The notes: generated from the letters alone by a model not told the origin. 64,000 bases of DNA from Pirellulimonas nuda (GCF_007750855.1 NZ_CP036291.1:1922001-1986000); one strand, 5' to 3'. Counted from the stretch's first letter, positions 7,972 through 17,155 are shown. Numbers and translations: made by a program.

Positions 7972-9879
7972 CTAGCTGACGTCGAACCCGTCTGCCCCGT
8001 CCAGCTCCCACACCGTCCGGTAGGCGCCGGCTTCTTGAAAGTAGTCCAGCAGTTGCGAGTAGAACGGGTGGCGGCCCAGCGTCGCGCTGTCGCCGATGGC
8101 CCGAACCGCCCGCCGTGCGCGTGTCAGGGCGACGTTGGTGCGGCGGACCTCGCCCAGGAAGCCGATCTCCCCCTCGGCGTTGCTGCGAACGAAGGTGAGG
8201 ATGACCGCCTCCTTCTCGCGACCCTGGAAGCCGTCGACGGTGTCGATCTCGAGCCCTTCGATCGGCAGCCGACTCCGCAGCAGGCGGACCTGCGCCGCGT
8301 AGGGGGCGATCACGGCGATCTGGCTCGGCTCAACCCCCGCCGCCATGAACTGCTCGACCTGGCCGACCACCCACCCCGCCTCGCGCGGGTTGCGTTTGCT
8401 CTCGCCGTCGGGCTCCAGCTCTTCTTCCCAGCCGGCGCCCGCGGTGTCCCAAAACTCCAGCACCGGCGGGTCCTGGTCGGCGCGCTTCACCCCCGGCAGG
8501 TCGGCCAACCGGTGGCTCTTGACCGACAGGTCCGCCACCAGGTCGCCGTCGTAGAACTGGTCGCTCGAGAACCGCATGATCGACTCGTGCATCCGGTACT
8601 GCACGCGCAGCCGCTGGAAGACCGGCGCGCCGAGGCTCTCGATCAGCCGCTCCATCGGGCTGACGCGGAACCCTTCTCGGGCCGCGTCGAGCGAGAGGAT
8701 CGTCGGCGGCAGCTGGCAGTGGTCGCCGGCCAGCACCAACCGGTCGCCACGCAGCATCGCCTGCCAGAGGGCGGGCTCCGTGGCCTGGCAGGCCTCGTCG
8801 ATCACCACCAGGTCGAAGCGCCGGTCGCCCAGCAGCTCTTCGTCCAGCGTGAGCGTCGTGCAGACCACGTCGGCGGAGCTGAGCACCTGCTGAACGATCC
8901 GGCGTTCCATCATCCGCGCCTGCTGGCGGAGGGTGCGCGCCTCGGCGTAGTGCCCGCTGCCGCGGTTGTAGGCGCCGCGCCCACGCGAGGGCTTCTGCGC
9001 CTTACGCATCAACGCCTCGGCCTCGCGGTGCATGCCGCGGACGATCGCCATGGAGGGGTCGCCCTCCACCAGCTCGTCCAGCGTGTGGCCGCGGAGCGCT
9101 TCGAACACACGCGCCGGGTGTCCGACCCGGATCACCGTCGGCGTGTGCTCGACAAGGCGCTCTAGCAGATTGTCGACCGCGGTGTTGCTGGGCGCACAGG
9201 CGAGCACCTTAGCGCCGGCGCGGACCGCTTGGAAGACCACCTCCGAAAGAGTCGTGGTCTTCCCGGTGCCGGGGGGGCCGTGCAGGATGGCGAAGTCGCG
9301 GGCCGAGAGGGCGAACCGCACCGCTTCTTCTTGCGGCGGGTTGAGCCTCGCCAAGAACTGGACCGCCGGCGGCGGGTCGAAACGCGGTTCGCGCAGCCCC
9401 AGCAGCCGGTCGCGCAGCGACCGCTGGCCGCCGTGCAGCAAGCGGGCTCGGGCCATCGCCGAGAGCTGGCGCAGACGCGTCTTCTCGTCGGGGCAGAGGT
9501 CGACCGCAAACCGCTTGCCCTGCGGCCACTCTTCCAGCGCCACCTGGAGGAAGGTTGACCCGCGTGCGCTGACCACCCCGGACAGGCCCTTGTCGTGCGG
9601 GTTGTCTTCTTGTGAGACCACCACGGGGGAGCCGACCTTGAGGCGGTGCATCGGCAACCGCTCCGAGGCCGGCTTGGCGAAGTCGATCAGATGGCGCCCC
9701 CCCAGGCCGGGCCGATCGTCCGCGAGCCGCAGGTTGACCAGGGTCTCGCCGCTGCGTTCGGGGTCGCCCGAGCGTTTGGCGAGGCGGCGTTCGGCCATCC
9801 GCTGGCGCTCTGCCTCTCCCTCCATCTCGAGCCACCGCTCGAGCTGGTCGAAGTACTTGTCCGGAGTCTCCCAAGCCAT
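7972..9879 (-). CDS. Superfamily 1 helicase of the UPF1/IGHMBP2 (Smubp-2) type
   Basis: This 635-residue predicted 5'-3' RNA/DNA helicase has Walker A in ILHGPPGTGKTTTLSEVV, motif Ia ACAPSNTAVDNLLERLV, motif II VVIDEACQATEPALW (DEAC), motif III LAGDHCQLPPTI, motif V DTVDGFQGREKEAVIL and motif VI NVALTRARRAVRAIGD. The N-terminal roughly 170 residues contain a beta-rich OB-like region (GSPVVVSQEDNPHDKGLSG). This architecture is typical of bacterial SF1B helicases annotated as IGHMBP2-like. The start is placed at ATG 9879; a TTG at 9912 would add eleven residues. Bacterial roles of this family are poorly known. Confidence 0.93.
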   Translation of the reverse strand: MAWETPDKYFDQLERWLEMEGEAERQRMAERRLAKRSGDPERSGETLVNLRLADDRPGLGGRHLIDFAKPASERLPMHRLKVGSPVVVSQEDNPHDKGLSGVVSARGSTFLQVALEEWPQGKRFAVDLCPDEKTRLRQLSAMARARLLHGGQRSLRDRLLGLREPRFDPPPAVQFLARLNPPQEEAVRFALSARDFAILHGPPGTGKTTTLSEVVFQAVRAGAKVLACAPSNTAVDNLLERLVEHTPTVIRVGHPARVFEALRGHTLDELVEGDPSMAIVRGMHREAEALMRKAQKPSRGRGAYNRGSGHYAEARTLRQQARMMERRIVQQVLSSADVVCTTLTLDEELLGDRRFDLVVIDEACQATEPALWQAMLRGDRLVLAGDHCQLPPTILSLDAAREGFRVSPMERLIESLGAPVFQRLRVQYRMHESIMRFSSDQFYDGDLVADLSVKSHRLADLPGVKRADQDPPVLEFWDTAGAGWEEELEPDGESKRNPREAGWVVGQVEQFMAAGVEPSQIAVIAPYAAQVRLLRSRLPIEGLEIDTVDGFQGREKEAVILTFVRSNAEGEIGFLGEVRRTNVALTRARRAVRAIGDSATLGRHPFYSQLLDYFQEAGAYRTVWELDGADGFDVS

Positions 9880-10151
9880 CCCGCACTCGGCCGCGTTGTG
9901 TCGGTAGAACAAGAACCGAAGCCCGCCGCCCAGCCGGCCATCGAACCGGCATGCTAGTTGGCCAGCGGTCGCGAAGATAGCCTTTGCCGGCGCCCCGGGG
10001 CCGCGCGTTGCGCCGGTTGTGCCGGTCGCAGCGGCGTGCCGGGGCCCGGCCCGGCTTTTCTTTCTGGGCCGCGGCCTTCTTGGCCCGGTCTGCGTGCTAG
10101 CCTTGGAGGCCCCCGAGCCGGACGCTCACCCCAGGGGCCCCGGAGTCTCAC

Positions 10152-10157
10152 GGAGGA
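10152..10157 (+). promoter_or_regulatory. Shine-Dalgarno GGAGGA deciding a GTG start
   Basis: GGAGGA lies 8 nt upstream of GTG 10166. That start directly yields a lipoprotein signal peptide, whereas the longer open frame to 10019 adds a segment with no such signal. Confidence 0.75.
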
Positions 10158-10165
10158 AGATTCGC

Positions 10166-11881
10166 GTGGAAGGCGCCACGTACTACCGCCATCTCTGCGT
10201 TGTCGCCCTGATCGTCTCGGCGGCGGCGGGCTGCTCGTTTTCTCGCAGCAGCACCGTCTGGCGCCCCCCCGTGATCGCGGCCCCCGAGGCCAACTCGCCC
10301 GACGCGGCAGAGCAGTACTTCGCTGCGGCCGTGCGATCGCAGCAGGACGGCGACCCCGCTTGCGTCGACTACTACTATCAGTCCGCGGCATACGCCTGGC
10401 GCGGCGTTGATCGCGGCGTCGCCGTGGGGCAGCCCGTCCCCCCGCGGACAACTGAGCTCTACAACTCGGCGCTGGCGCAGCTCCTGATCACCGCGCAGGA
10501 GTTTGGCCGGTGGAACCCCCACAGCGGGATCACGATCGTCACGGCCGCGGGCCCGATGGTGGCGCCGGCTCGTTTCGAAGGCTTCTTGTGGAGCCCCGGG
10601 GCGTTCGAGTCGCTGGCGCCCTGCGGCCAGTACGAAGACCCCAACCTGCTCCACCAGCACCGCAGCCCGGGGCTGGGCGTTACGCTGGTCGCGCAGCGGC
10701 AGGGCTCCGACCCCGAACCGTTCACGCGTCGCGATGGTGTGTTTGCGGCCACGGCCCTGCTGCGGCCTTGCGAGGGAGGGGCGAGCTTCCAGCTCGACTT
10801 CTTTGATCCGCTGCGGGTGTCGACCACGTACGTCGCGGGGCGCCAGGTCGCCATCGCGCGCGACATTAGCGCGCCGTTCGCGTACGCGGGCAGAGTGGTC
10901 AATCGTCAGTGGCTGGACGAGTTCATCCGCCCCGACGCGGCCAGCGCCCGCGACGGGCTGTTCATGATCGAGCCCTTTCAGCCGGACAAGATCCCCGTGG
11001 TGTTGGTGCACGGCCTCTTGAGCGACCCGGAGACCTGGGTGACTATGACCAACGAGCTGCGCGCCCAGCCGGGGCTGAACGACCGCTTTCAATGGTGGGG
11101 TTTCCACTACGCCACGGGGGAGCCCTTCCTGGCCAGCGCCGCGGCGCTGCGGCGCCAATTGACGCAGCTCCGCCGCGTCTACGACCCGGCCCGGCGCGAC
11201 CCGGCGCTGTCGCAGATGGTCATCGTCGGGCACAGCATGGGGGGTCTGGTGGCCAAACTGCAGGTGACCTCCAGCGGCGAATTGCTGTGGGACTCGTTCG
11301 CTACGCGGCCGCTGGCCGGTGTCCGCATGCCCCCCGAGGGGCGGCAGTTGGTGCACGAGGCGTTCTTCTTCCGCCCCTCGCCCGACATCACGCGCATCGT
11401 CTACATCGCGACGCCCCACTTGGGCTCAACCTGGGCGCGGCGCCCCGTGGGCCGATTGGCGTCCGCGATGGTCAAGCCTTCTGAGCAGCGCCACGCACAG
11501 TTCGAGCAGCTCGTCCGCGACAACCCGGGGCTGCTCCGCGACGACTCCACGGGCCGGCTGCCGACCAGCATCGACCTGCTCGAGCCCACCAACCCGCTGC
11601 TGGTCGCCACGTCGCAGCTTCCGATTTCTTCCAGGGTGACGTCGCACTCGATCGTCGGCCTGGGGAGGACCACCTGGACCGGCGAGCCGTCAGACGGCGT
11701 GGTGCCCGCCTCGAGCGCCCGGCTGTACGGGGTGGCCACCGAACGCGATGTCGACACGGTGCACACCCGGGTGCAGAAGGACCCCGTCAGCGTTACCGAA
11801 GTGGAACGCATCCTGCGGATCCACCTGACCGAGAACGCGCGATTGACCACGCAGGGCGCCGGCCGGCCCGGGTGGAAGTAG
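10166..11881 (+). CDS. Alpha/beta-hydrolase lipoprotein (lipase/esterase-like)
   Basis: The 571-residue exported protein has a signal peptide ending in a lipobox (LIVSAAAGCS, Cys23), so membrane anchoring is predicted. The N-terminal 250 residues are a beta-rich domain of no recognised family. From about residue 270 an alpha/beta-hydrolase fold follows: oxyanion strand IPVVLVHGLLSDPETW, nucleophile elbow VIVGHSMGGLVAK (Ser in GHSMGG), and a probable late His in DVDTVHTRVQ with an acid in EPSDGVVPA. The order fits a triacylglycerol lipase or esterase acting on an extracytoplasmic acyl ester; the substrate is unknown. It is monocistronic and convergent with the peroxidase gene, 23 nt apart. Confidence 0.85.
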   Translation: MEGATYYRHLCVVALIVSAAAGCSFSRSSTVWRPPVIAAPEANSPDAAEQYFAAAVRSQQDGDPACVDYYYQSAAYAWRGVDRGVAVGQPVPPRTTELYNSALAQLLITAQEFGRWNPHSGITIVTAAGPMVAPARFEGFLWSPGAFESLAPCGQYEDPNLLHQHRSPGLGVTLVAQRQGSDPEPFTRRDGVFAATALLRPCEGGASFQLDFFDPLRVSTTYVAGRQVAIARDISAPFAYAGRVVNRQWLDEFIRPDAASARDGLFMIEPFQPDKIPVVLVHGLLSDPETWVTMTNELRAQPGLNDRFQWWGFHYATGEPFLASAAALRRQLTQLRRVYDPARRDPALSQMVIVGHSMGGLVAKLQVTSSGELLWDSFATRPLAGVRMPPEGRQLVHEAFFFRPSPDITRIVYIATPHLGSTWARRPVGRLASAMVKPSEQRHAQFEQLVRDNPGLLRDDSTGRLPTSIDLLEPTNPLLVATSQLPISSRVTSHSIVGLGRTTWTGEPSDGVVPASSARLYGVATERDVDTVHTRVQKDPVSVTEVERILRIHLTENARLTTQGAGRPGWK

Positions 11882-11904
11882 CCCCCCCGGGCGGCGTGCC
11901 CGGT

Positions 11905-13899
11905 TCAGGCCACGGCGGCCCGCCTCGGCAGCCGCCCGCGGGCCGCGGCCAGGGCGAGCAGCACGGTCATCATCAGCCCGGCGCCCGGCTCCGGGACCGA
12001 GGCGACGGACGTCAAGAAGACGTTCTGTTGGAGGTCGCCCGCGGCAAGCAGCCCGCCGCTGTTGGCGACCATGATGTCGTGGAGGCTGCTGCTGACGCCG
12101 ATGCCGTAGAGCGACTCGATGAGCGCCAGGTCGGCGTCGTTCTCGTACCAGTAGCGGTCGCCGTCGCGCAGCCGGCTGAACTGGTCGACCCACATCGCGT
12201 TGGCGAGCTCGCCCATGCTGACGCCGTCCAGGTGCGCTTCCGCGAACAGCCCGACAAAGGCGTCGACCTGATCCACGTCGCCGTAGATCGCCTTGAGCCG
12301 GCCGGCGAGCGACTGGACCTGCGGCACGTCGGTCAGCACCGCGTCGCCCGGGTCGAAGGCGAAATCGATGACGGACGGGTCGTCGATCCCCACGGTCAGG
12401 CTCTCGGTCGACTCGCCGGTGATCTCCATGAAGCTGGTCACCCGCGTCAGGCCGAACGCCTCGCGCATGTCGTTGTAGCTGGCGACGCCGTGGTCGCGGC
12501 CGCGCTGGATGTCGATGGCCGCCAGGTCGACCACGCCGTCGAAGTACTGCACGGAGTCCGGGCCGTCGAGCGCGGTGGGATCGTACCCGGGGTTGGGGAT
12601 GCCGAACAGCAGGCTGCGGAGCTGGTTGTCGATGAGGTGGTCGTTTTTGTACTGCGCCTCCGAGCTAGCCGCGGCCAGGATCGTCTCGACGCCGAACGTG
12701 TCGACCAACTCCGGGTTGAAGTAGGCGCGGTTCAGCGGGACGGCGATGCCGACCTCGCTGCCGTTGACCTCGACGTTCAGGCCGTAGGCCTGGAAGGCGT
12801 CGAGCTGCGACTGGGAGAACCGCCCGGCTTCGACCTCCATCTCGATCTCGCCGTGGATCATGCTGTGGGCGCGGTAGGCGACCGTGGCGAACTCGTTGGA
12901 GATCGCGGCGTTCACGCCTGGGTCGTAGCCGTTGTAGGCGCCGACATCGACCCCCAGGGCGGGGAGGAACTCCTGGTAGGTGATGGCCTGCTGCTCGGCA
13001 CCCACCACTTTGCGGGCGATCTGAAACTTCTCTTCCTCCGTGAGCGAGGTGGACGAGAGCTGGTCGACGATGCGGTTGTGTTCGCGGACGAAGAGCGTCT
13101 GCAGGCTGGTGAGGGCGATGTTCTCGTTCGCGCGGACGTCGCCGGCGATCCGGCGGCTGTCCGGGTCGCCGAAAAGTTGGCCGTCGATGTCCATCCCCGG
13201 GGCGGACGAGGCGTCGCCGCGGCTGGTCGCGGTCGGCAGGTACTGCTGGCCGTTGACGGTGCGCGTCAGCAAGTAGGCGCTGTTGTTGCTGAGGTCGCCG
13301 TCGACGGGCCCTTCACGGAGCCACTCGAGGCGGTCGTCGGCGCCGCCGTAGATGGCCCAGCCGTCGATGTAGGAGCTGACGGTGTTGGTCTGCTCGCGCG
13401 GGTTCGCGGCGTCTGTGCCCGTGCCGACCGACGCGGCGACGCGGGAGAAGGGGATGGCCCCGAAGCTGTTGTTGAACTGCTCGAGCGGGTCGGAGCCGTC
13501 AAACGCGATCGGGGCGTTGCCCAGAGACGCGGTTGGGAGCGAGGGGTCGACGCCCCCCTTGAGGCCGATCGTGTGGTCGATGAACTGAGCCCAGGCCCAA
13601 CCCATCTGGGTGACGCCCTGCTCGTCGAAGATGTTCACGAAGTCGTCCTGGAAGACGCGGTTGCTGATGTAACGCGCGTTCGGCAGGTCGCTGTCGCTGA
13701 GCATCTCGCCCACACCGTCCGTGTACCAGGTCGTCGCCTGTCGCAGGTAGGGGGTGTTGGACTGTCCTTGCGTGGCGTCGGACAGGTTGTTGCCCGAGCC
13801 GTCGAGGCTGCGGGTGTCGAGCGCCAACTGGGCCTCGGCGGCCCCGCCGAGGCCGGCCACGATGGCGATCGTGGCCGCACGAATACGGGCAGAAATCAT
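11905..13899 (-). CDS. Secreted animal-type heme peroxidase with PEP-CTERM sorting signal
   Basis: The 664-residue protein has a cleavable signal (MISARIRAATIAIVAGLGG..AEAQ). Peroxidase-cyclooxygenase superfamily signatures are present: WAQFIDHT with the distal His109, REQTNTVSSYIDGWAIYG, LFVREHNRIV, the proximal-His region TVAYRAHSMIHGEI, and DIQRGRDHGVASYND. The C-terminus is SVPEPGAG, a hydrophobic helix and an Arg-rich tail, which is the VPEP-TM-basic PEP-CTERM signal for exosortase-dependent surface anchoring. It should oxidise halides or phenolics with peroxide outside the inner membrane. No exosortase gene is in the window. Confidence 0.92.
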   Translation of the reverse strand: MISARIRAATIAIVAGLGGAAEAQLALDTRSLDGSGNNLSDATQGQSNTPYLRQATTWYTDGVGEMLSDSDLPNARYISNRVFQDDFVNIFDEQGVTQMGWAWAQFIDHTIGLKGGVDPSLPTASLGNAPIAFDGSDPLEQFNNSFGAIPFSRVAASVGTGTDAANPREQTNTVSSYIDGWAIYGGADDRLEWLREGPVDGDLSNNSAYLLTRTVNGQQYLPTATSRGDASSAPGMDIDGQLFGDPDSRRIAGDVRANENIALTSLQTLFVREHNRIVDQLSSTSLTEEEKFQIARKVVGAEQQAITYQEFLPALGVDVGAYNGYDPGVNAAISNEFATVAYRAHSMIHGEIEMEVEAGRFSQSQLDAFQAYGLNVEVNGSEVGIAVPLNRAYFNPELVDTFGVETILAAASSEAQYKNDHLIDNQLRSLLFGIPNPGYDPTALDGPDSVQYFDGVVDLAAIDIQRGRDHGVASYNDMREAFGLTRVTSFMEITGESTESLTVGIDDPSVIDFAFDPGDAVLTDVPQVQSLAGRLKAIYGDVDQVDAFVGLFAEAHLDGVSMGELANAMWVDQFSRLRDGDRYWYENDADLALIESLYGIGVSSSLHDIMVANSGGLLAAGDLQQNVFLTSVASVPEPGAGLMMTVLLALAAARGRLPRRAAVA

Positions 13900-14207
13900 T
13901 GTGCTCTCTCTGTTTGAATGGTTCCGTAGGTTGTCCGCGGAGGTAGCGCCGGCGCCCGCTTGGGGCGCTCAGCCAGACCGTGCAACGGCTCCCGACGTTG
14001 GACGGCGACGCGACTGTGGCGGACGTGAGTTGGTCGTCTGCGGCTTCTGCTCATCTCCTGTGGGGTTCGTTCGTGGGAAAACGACCTTCGTATTCCGGGC
14101 TGCCTGCGGTGGCGGCAACCCGAGCGAAGCGTTGATTAGTCGAATAGCAGCGCGTATTACGTGAAGAACGCACTCCGCGCAGCCCGGTCTACAGGGCGGA
14201 TGAGAAT
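13900..14207. other. Gene-free divergent interval, possible sRNA region
   Basis: No credible protein frame exists between the peroxidase start and the Gfo/Idh gene at 14442. The interval must hold the divergent promoters. Because a strong plus-strand terminator follows at 14208-14232, a short non-coding transcript may lie here. I see no match to 6S, tmRNA, RNase P or SRP motifs. Confidence 0.4.
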
Positions 14208-14232
14208 CTCCGCCGTTTCGCGGAGTTTTTTT
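14208..14232 (+). terminator. Intrinsic terminator with no upstream gene
   Basis: CTCCGC (14208-14213) pairs with GCGGAG (14220-14225) around a 6-nt loop and is followed by seven T residues. It points along the plus strand, yet the nearest upstream gene runs the other way. It may end a small RNA or attenuate the leader of the 14442 gene. Confidence 0.6.
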
Positions 14233-14441
14233 GCCGCGCGACCGGCCGGGAACTGCGTCGGCTACCCGCTTGCCCGCCGGCCGGTGTCGGCGACAGCCGC
14301 GGCGCCTCCATCGCACTCGGGGCCCCGATCAGCGATAATTGCCGCCGCCGCCGCCGTTGCCGCTCCCCTCGCGGGGGACGCAGGCCAGGTTCGGCCGGCG
14401 CCACTGTCACGCAACTACAGCTTCAAGGACACCTTCTGACC

Positions 14442-15518
14442 ATGACCACCCACCACCGAATCGGCATCATCGGCGTCGGCGCCATCGCAGAAGTCCACGC
14501 CCTGGCGGTCCGCGACACGCCGGGGGCGGAGCTGGTTGCTGCGTGCTGCCGCACCGAAGCGAAGGGGAGGGCGTTCTGCGAGAAGTACGGCGGCGATTGG
14601 TTTGCGTCTGCAGAGGCCCTGATCGAGACCGCCAAGCCCGACGTGGTGTGTGTCTGCACCCCCAGCGGCGCCCACCTCGAGCCGACCGTGGCGGCGCTCC
14701 AGCACGGCGTGCACGTGCTGTGCGAGAAGCCGCTGGAGATCGACCTCGATCGCGCCCGGCGGATGATCGCCGCGGAGCAGGCCTCTACCGCCCGGCTGGG
14801 GGGGGTCTTCCCGCAGCGGTTCAACCCGGTGGTCTCTACGGCCCACGCGGCGGCCGCGGCGGGGCGGCTGGGGAACCTGGCGGTCGCGTCGGCCTACGTT
14901 CCTTGGTGGCGTGACGACGCCTACTACGCCCCCAGCCGGTGGCAGGGCACGATGCGGCTCGACGGCGGCGGCGCCCTAATCAACCAAGCGATCCACGCCG
15001 TCGACGCGATGCAGTGGCTCGCCGCCGCCGCGGGCGCCGGCCCCGCGGTCGAGGCGTTCGGCTACACCGCCCAGCGCGGCCACGCCGAGGGGGCGATCGA
15101 GGTAGAGGACACGGCGGTCGCGTCGATCCGCTTCGAGAGCGGCGCATTGGGTCTGGTGCTGGCCTCAACCGCGATGTGGCCCGGCGGCGCGATGCGGATG
15201 CACGCCGGGGGACGCGACGGCACCATCGAGATCCACGAAGAAGAGCTGGTCACCTGGCGGTTCCGTGAAGAGCTCCCCGAAGACGAAGCCACGCGCACGC
15301 GGTTCGGCGACGCACGGGGCGCCGGCGGGGGCGCCGACCCGATGGCGATCAACTACTCCAACCACACCCGCAACCTGGCGGACTTCCTGTCCGCGATCGA
15401 CGAAGGCCGCCCCTCGCTGATCGGCGCCGCGGAGGCGTGCAAATCGCTGGCGATCATCCGCGCCATTTATGCGTCTGCAGAATCGGGCCGCCCGGTTGCG
15501 ATCGAAGCAATTGCCTGA
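14442..15518 (+). CDS. Gfo/Idh/MocA-family oxidoreductase
   Basis: The 358-residue NAD(P)-dependent sugar or inositol dehydrogenase-type protein has an N-terminal Rossmann motif IGIIGVGAIAEVHALAV, the family CEKPLEIDLDRA motif containing the catalytic-site Lys, and a C-terminal beta-sheet substrate domain (GGALINQAIHAVDAMQWL holds the expected His). The substrate is probably a sugar, sugar acid or cyclitol. It opens the plus-strand side of a sugar-acid region whose other members are a LarA homologue, a uronate isomerase and an SDR. There is no signal peptide, so it is cytoplasmic. Confidence 0.92.
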   Translation: MTTHHRIGIIGVGAIAEVHALAVRDTPGAELVAACCRTEAKGRAFCEKYGGDWFASAEALIETAKPDVVCVCTPSGAHLEPTVAALQHGVHVLCEKPLEIDLDRARRMIAAEQASTARLGGVFPQRFNPVVSTAHAAAAAGRLGNLAVASAYVPWWRDDAYYAPSRWQGTMRLDGGGALINQAIHAVDAMQWLAAAAGAGPAVEAFGYTAQRGHAEGAIEVEDTAVASIRFESGALGLVLASTAMWPGGAMRMHAGGRDGTIEIHEEELVTWRFREELPEDEATRTRFGDARGAGGGADPMAINYSNHTRNLADFLSAIDEGRPSLIGAAEACKSLAIIRAIYASAESGRPVAIEAIA

Positions 15519-15525
15519 CGAAGAG

Positions 15526-15677
15526 CTCTCGCAGAGGCGTGGAGCCGCAGAGGAATAACCAGAGGGCTTGGACCGCAATGAACTCTTGCGCGTTGATCGG
15601 CGAACAATGGCAGATCACGCTTTGGGTCCAGGATGTTGGCCGCCCGTGTCCTCTGCGTCTCTGCGCCTCCGCGAGAG
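15526..15677. repeat. Inverted repeat, family 4 copy A (CTCTGCGTCTCTGCGCCTC type)
   Basis: Arms at 15526-15553 and 15650-15677 match in inverted orientation at 24 of 28 positions around a 96-nt interior. The right arm reads CCTCTGCGTCTCTGCGCCTC then CGCGAGAG. The element fills the convergent gap between the Gfo/Idh gene and the LarA-type gene. A related copy lies at 17059-17155. Confidence 0.75.
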
Positions 15678-15699
15678 ACTTCCTTCGGTCGCCGCGGAG

Positions 15700-17004
15700 C
15701 TAGTTGCTCGTCCACAGCCCCAGGGCCGGGTTGCGGATGAAGTAGAACGGATTGCCGTCCGGGGCGTCGTGCCAGCCGTCGGTGAGCCGGTCGGTAATGC
15801 CCAGCGCCGCGGCCGCCTCGGCGTAGGGGCGGTGGTTGTAGCCGACGCCGCGGACCTCCTCGGCCGTGAGCCCCGCCCCCGTGCAGTAGGTGACGTCGAA
15901 CCTCCCCTCTGTCGAGCCATGGATCAGGTGGGCCGTGGCCGAGAGGTTGCCGGCCAGCTCCGGGTCGGTTTCGAGTTGCGCCAGCGCGTCGGGCGTGCCG
16001 CGGTACCCGTGGCGGCGGATCAGGCGGTCGATCGTGGGGTCCTCGCCAAAGGTATTCACCTCCGGCGCCAGGACGATCAGCTCGCTGCCGTCGGCCATCG
16101 CCTTGCGGGTGCGGTAGATCGCCTTGTTGCCCAGCCAGGTAGACGAGAACTCGTGCGGGTCGAGCCACACCACCGCGCGCTCCAGCGGGCGGTCGACGCG
16201 GGTGACGTTCAGTTCTCCGGAGAGCTTGGCGCCCCAGTAGAAGGGCGCCTTCCCCTCGCCCGCCGCCAGCCCGCGCAGCCTGGGCCCCTGCGGCGAGTCC
16301 TCGACCACGCTCAGCACAAAGCGGACGTCGGCCCGCGGGCGGACGAACTCGTAGAACCCCTGGTCCACCAGTTGGCGGACCGGGTTGTCCGCGGTCCCCA
16401 GCACGCGCTCGATGCCGCACACCGCGCCCAGGAAGTGCGACTGGTGCAGCATCGCGCCGCCGCCGCAACCGATGCAGATGTTCTTGGAGTGGTTCGCGAA
16501 CCCGATCACCTCGTGCGGCACCACCTGGCCGATCGACAACGCCAGGTCGTACTCGCCGGAGACGATCCGCCGGTTCACGGCCACCTCCACCGCGTCGGTC
16601 ATGCGTCCGCCGGACAGCTCCGACAGGCGGCTGCCGGGGATGACGCCCAGTGGCGTGAGGTGGTTACGCCAGTCGTGGGCCACGTAGCGGTCGAGCGGGA
16701 TGTCGTTGCCGAACATCATCTCGAGCTGCGCCGGCTTCATCGCGTGGTGCGTCCCCAGGGCCGGCATCACGTCGATCTCTACCTGCTGGTGCAGCCGCCG
16801 CCACAACGCCGCGGTGATGGGCCCGGCGAACGAGTGGAGCCGCGTGTGGTCGGGGGGCAGCAGCAACAACCGCTTGACGCCGGCGCCCTCGACCCAGGCA
16901 GAAGCGATCTGGTCAACCGCGGCCTCCACGCGCTCGGGGCTCAGGCCGGCCGGCCCCCCTTCGAGCTCGAACAATGAGGGGGCGTCTGCGGGGCTTTGCG
17001 CCAT
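15700..17004 (-). CDS. LarA-family (nickel-pincer) 2-hydroxyacid racemase/epimerase homologue
   Basis: The 434-residue cytoplasmic protein is related to lactate racemase LarA. Visible family features are PPDHTR (residues 51-55, the DxTR motif), GTHH (84-87), and the cofactor-site pattern GQVVPHEVIGFANHSKN..MLHQSHF. His164, Lys174 and His190 are spaced 10 and 16 residues apart, as are His174, Lys184 and His200 of Lactobacillus LarA; in that enzyme Lys184 carries the nickel-pincer nucleotide. Family members epimerise various 2-hydroxy acids. The adjacent uronate isomerase and SDR genes suggest a hexonate or uronate-derived substrate, which is inference. The cofactor genes larB, larC and larE are not in the window. 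Related inverted repeats flank the gene on both sides. Confidence 0.85.
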   Translation of the reverse strand: MAQSPADAPSLFELEGGPAGLSPERVEAAVDQIASAWVEGAGVKRLLLLPPDHTRLHSFAGPITAALWRRLHQQVEIDVMPALGTHHAMKPAQLEMMFGNDIPLDRYVAHDWRNHLTPLGVIPGSRLSELSGGRMTDAVEVAVNRRIVSGEYDLALSIGQVVPHEVIGFANHSKNICIGCGGGAMLHQSHFLGAVCGIERVLGTADNPVRQLVDQGFYEFVRPRADVRFVLSVVEDSPQGPRLRGLAAGEGKAPFYWGAKLSGELNVTRVDRPLERAVVWLDPHEFSSTWLGNKAIYRTRKAMADGSELIVLAPEVNTFGEDPTIDRLIRRHGYRGTPDALAQLETDPELAGNLSATAHLIHGSTEGRFDVTYCTGAGLTAEEVRGVGYNHRPYAEAAAALGITDRLTDGWHDAPDGNPFYFIRNPALGLWTSN

Positions 17005-17058
17005 GGATAAGTCTGGGGTGGGGCGGGAGGAAGAAATCGAGCAACGCTAGATAACGAT

Positions 17059-17155
17059 TCTCTCGCAAACCCGCGTAGGCGCGAAGACGACGCGGGGAAG
17101 ACCCGACGGCGTCTGTGGCGTCACCTTCTCTGCGTCTTTGCGCCTCTGCGAGAGA
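17059..17155. repeat. Inverted repeat, family 4 copy B
   Basis: The right arm CTTCTCTGCGTCTTTGCGCC then TCTGCGAGAGA (17125-17155) resembles copy A at 15650. The left side (17059-17100) pairs imperfectly, with TCTCTCGCA at 17059-17067 and AGGCGCGAAGACG at 17077-17089. It lies between the uronate isomerase stop and the LarA homologue start, upstream of the latter. Confidence 0.65.

Noticed and set aside
11872-13917. A 681-codon plus-strand frame opposite the peroxidase gene
   Set aside because: It consists of Val/Glu/Asp-rich antisense sequence; the peroxidase motifs and PEP-CTERM on the minus strand are decisive.
14208-14232. Terminator of the peroxidase gene
   Set aside because: The T tract is on the plus strand and the hairpin lies upstream of that minus-strand gene's start.
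13969-14316. A 115-codon minus-strand frame in the divergent gap
   Set aside because: Arg/Pro-rich composition, no ribosome site, and it spans the terminator hairpin.
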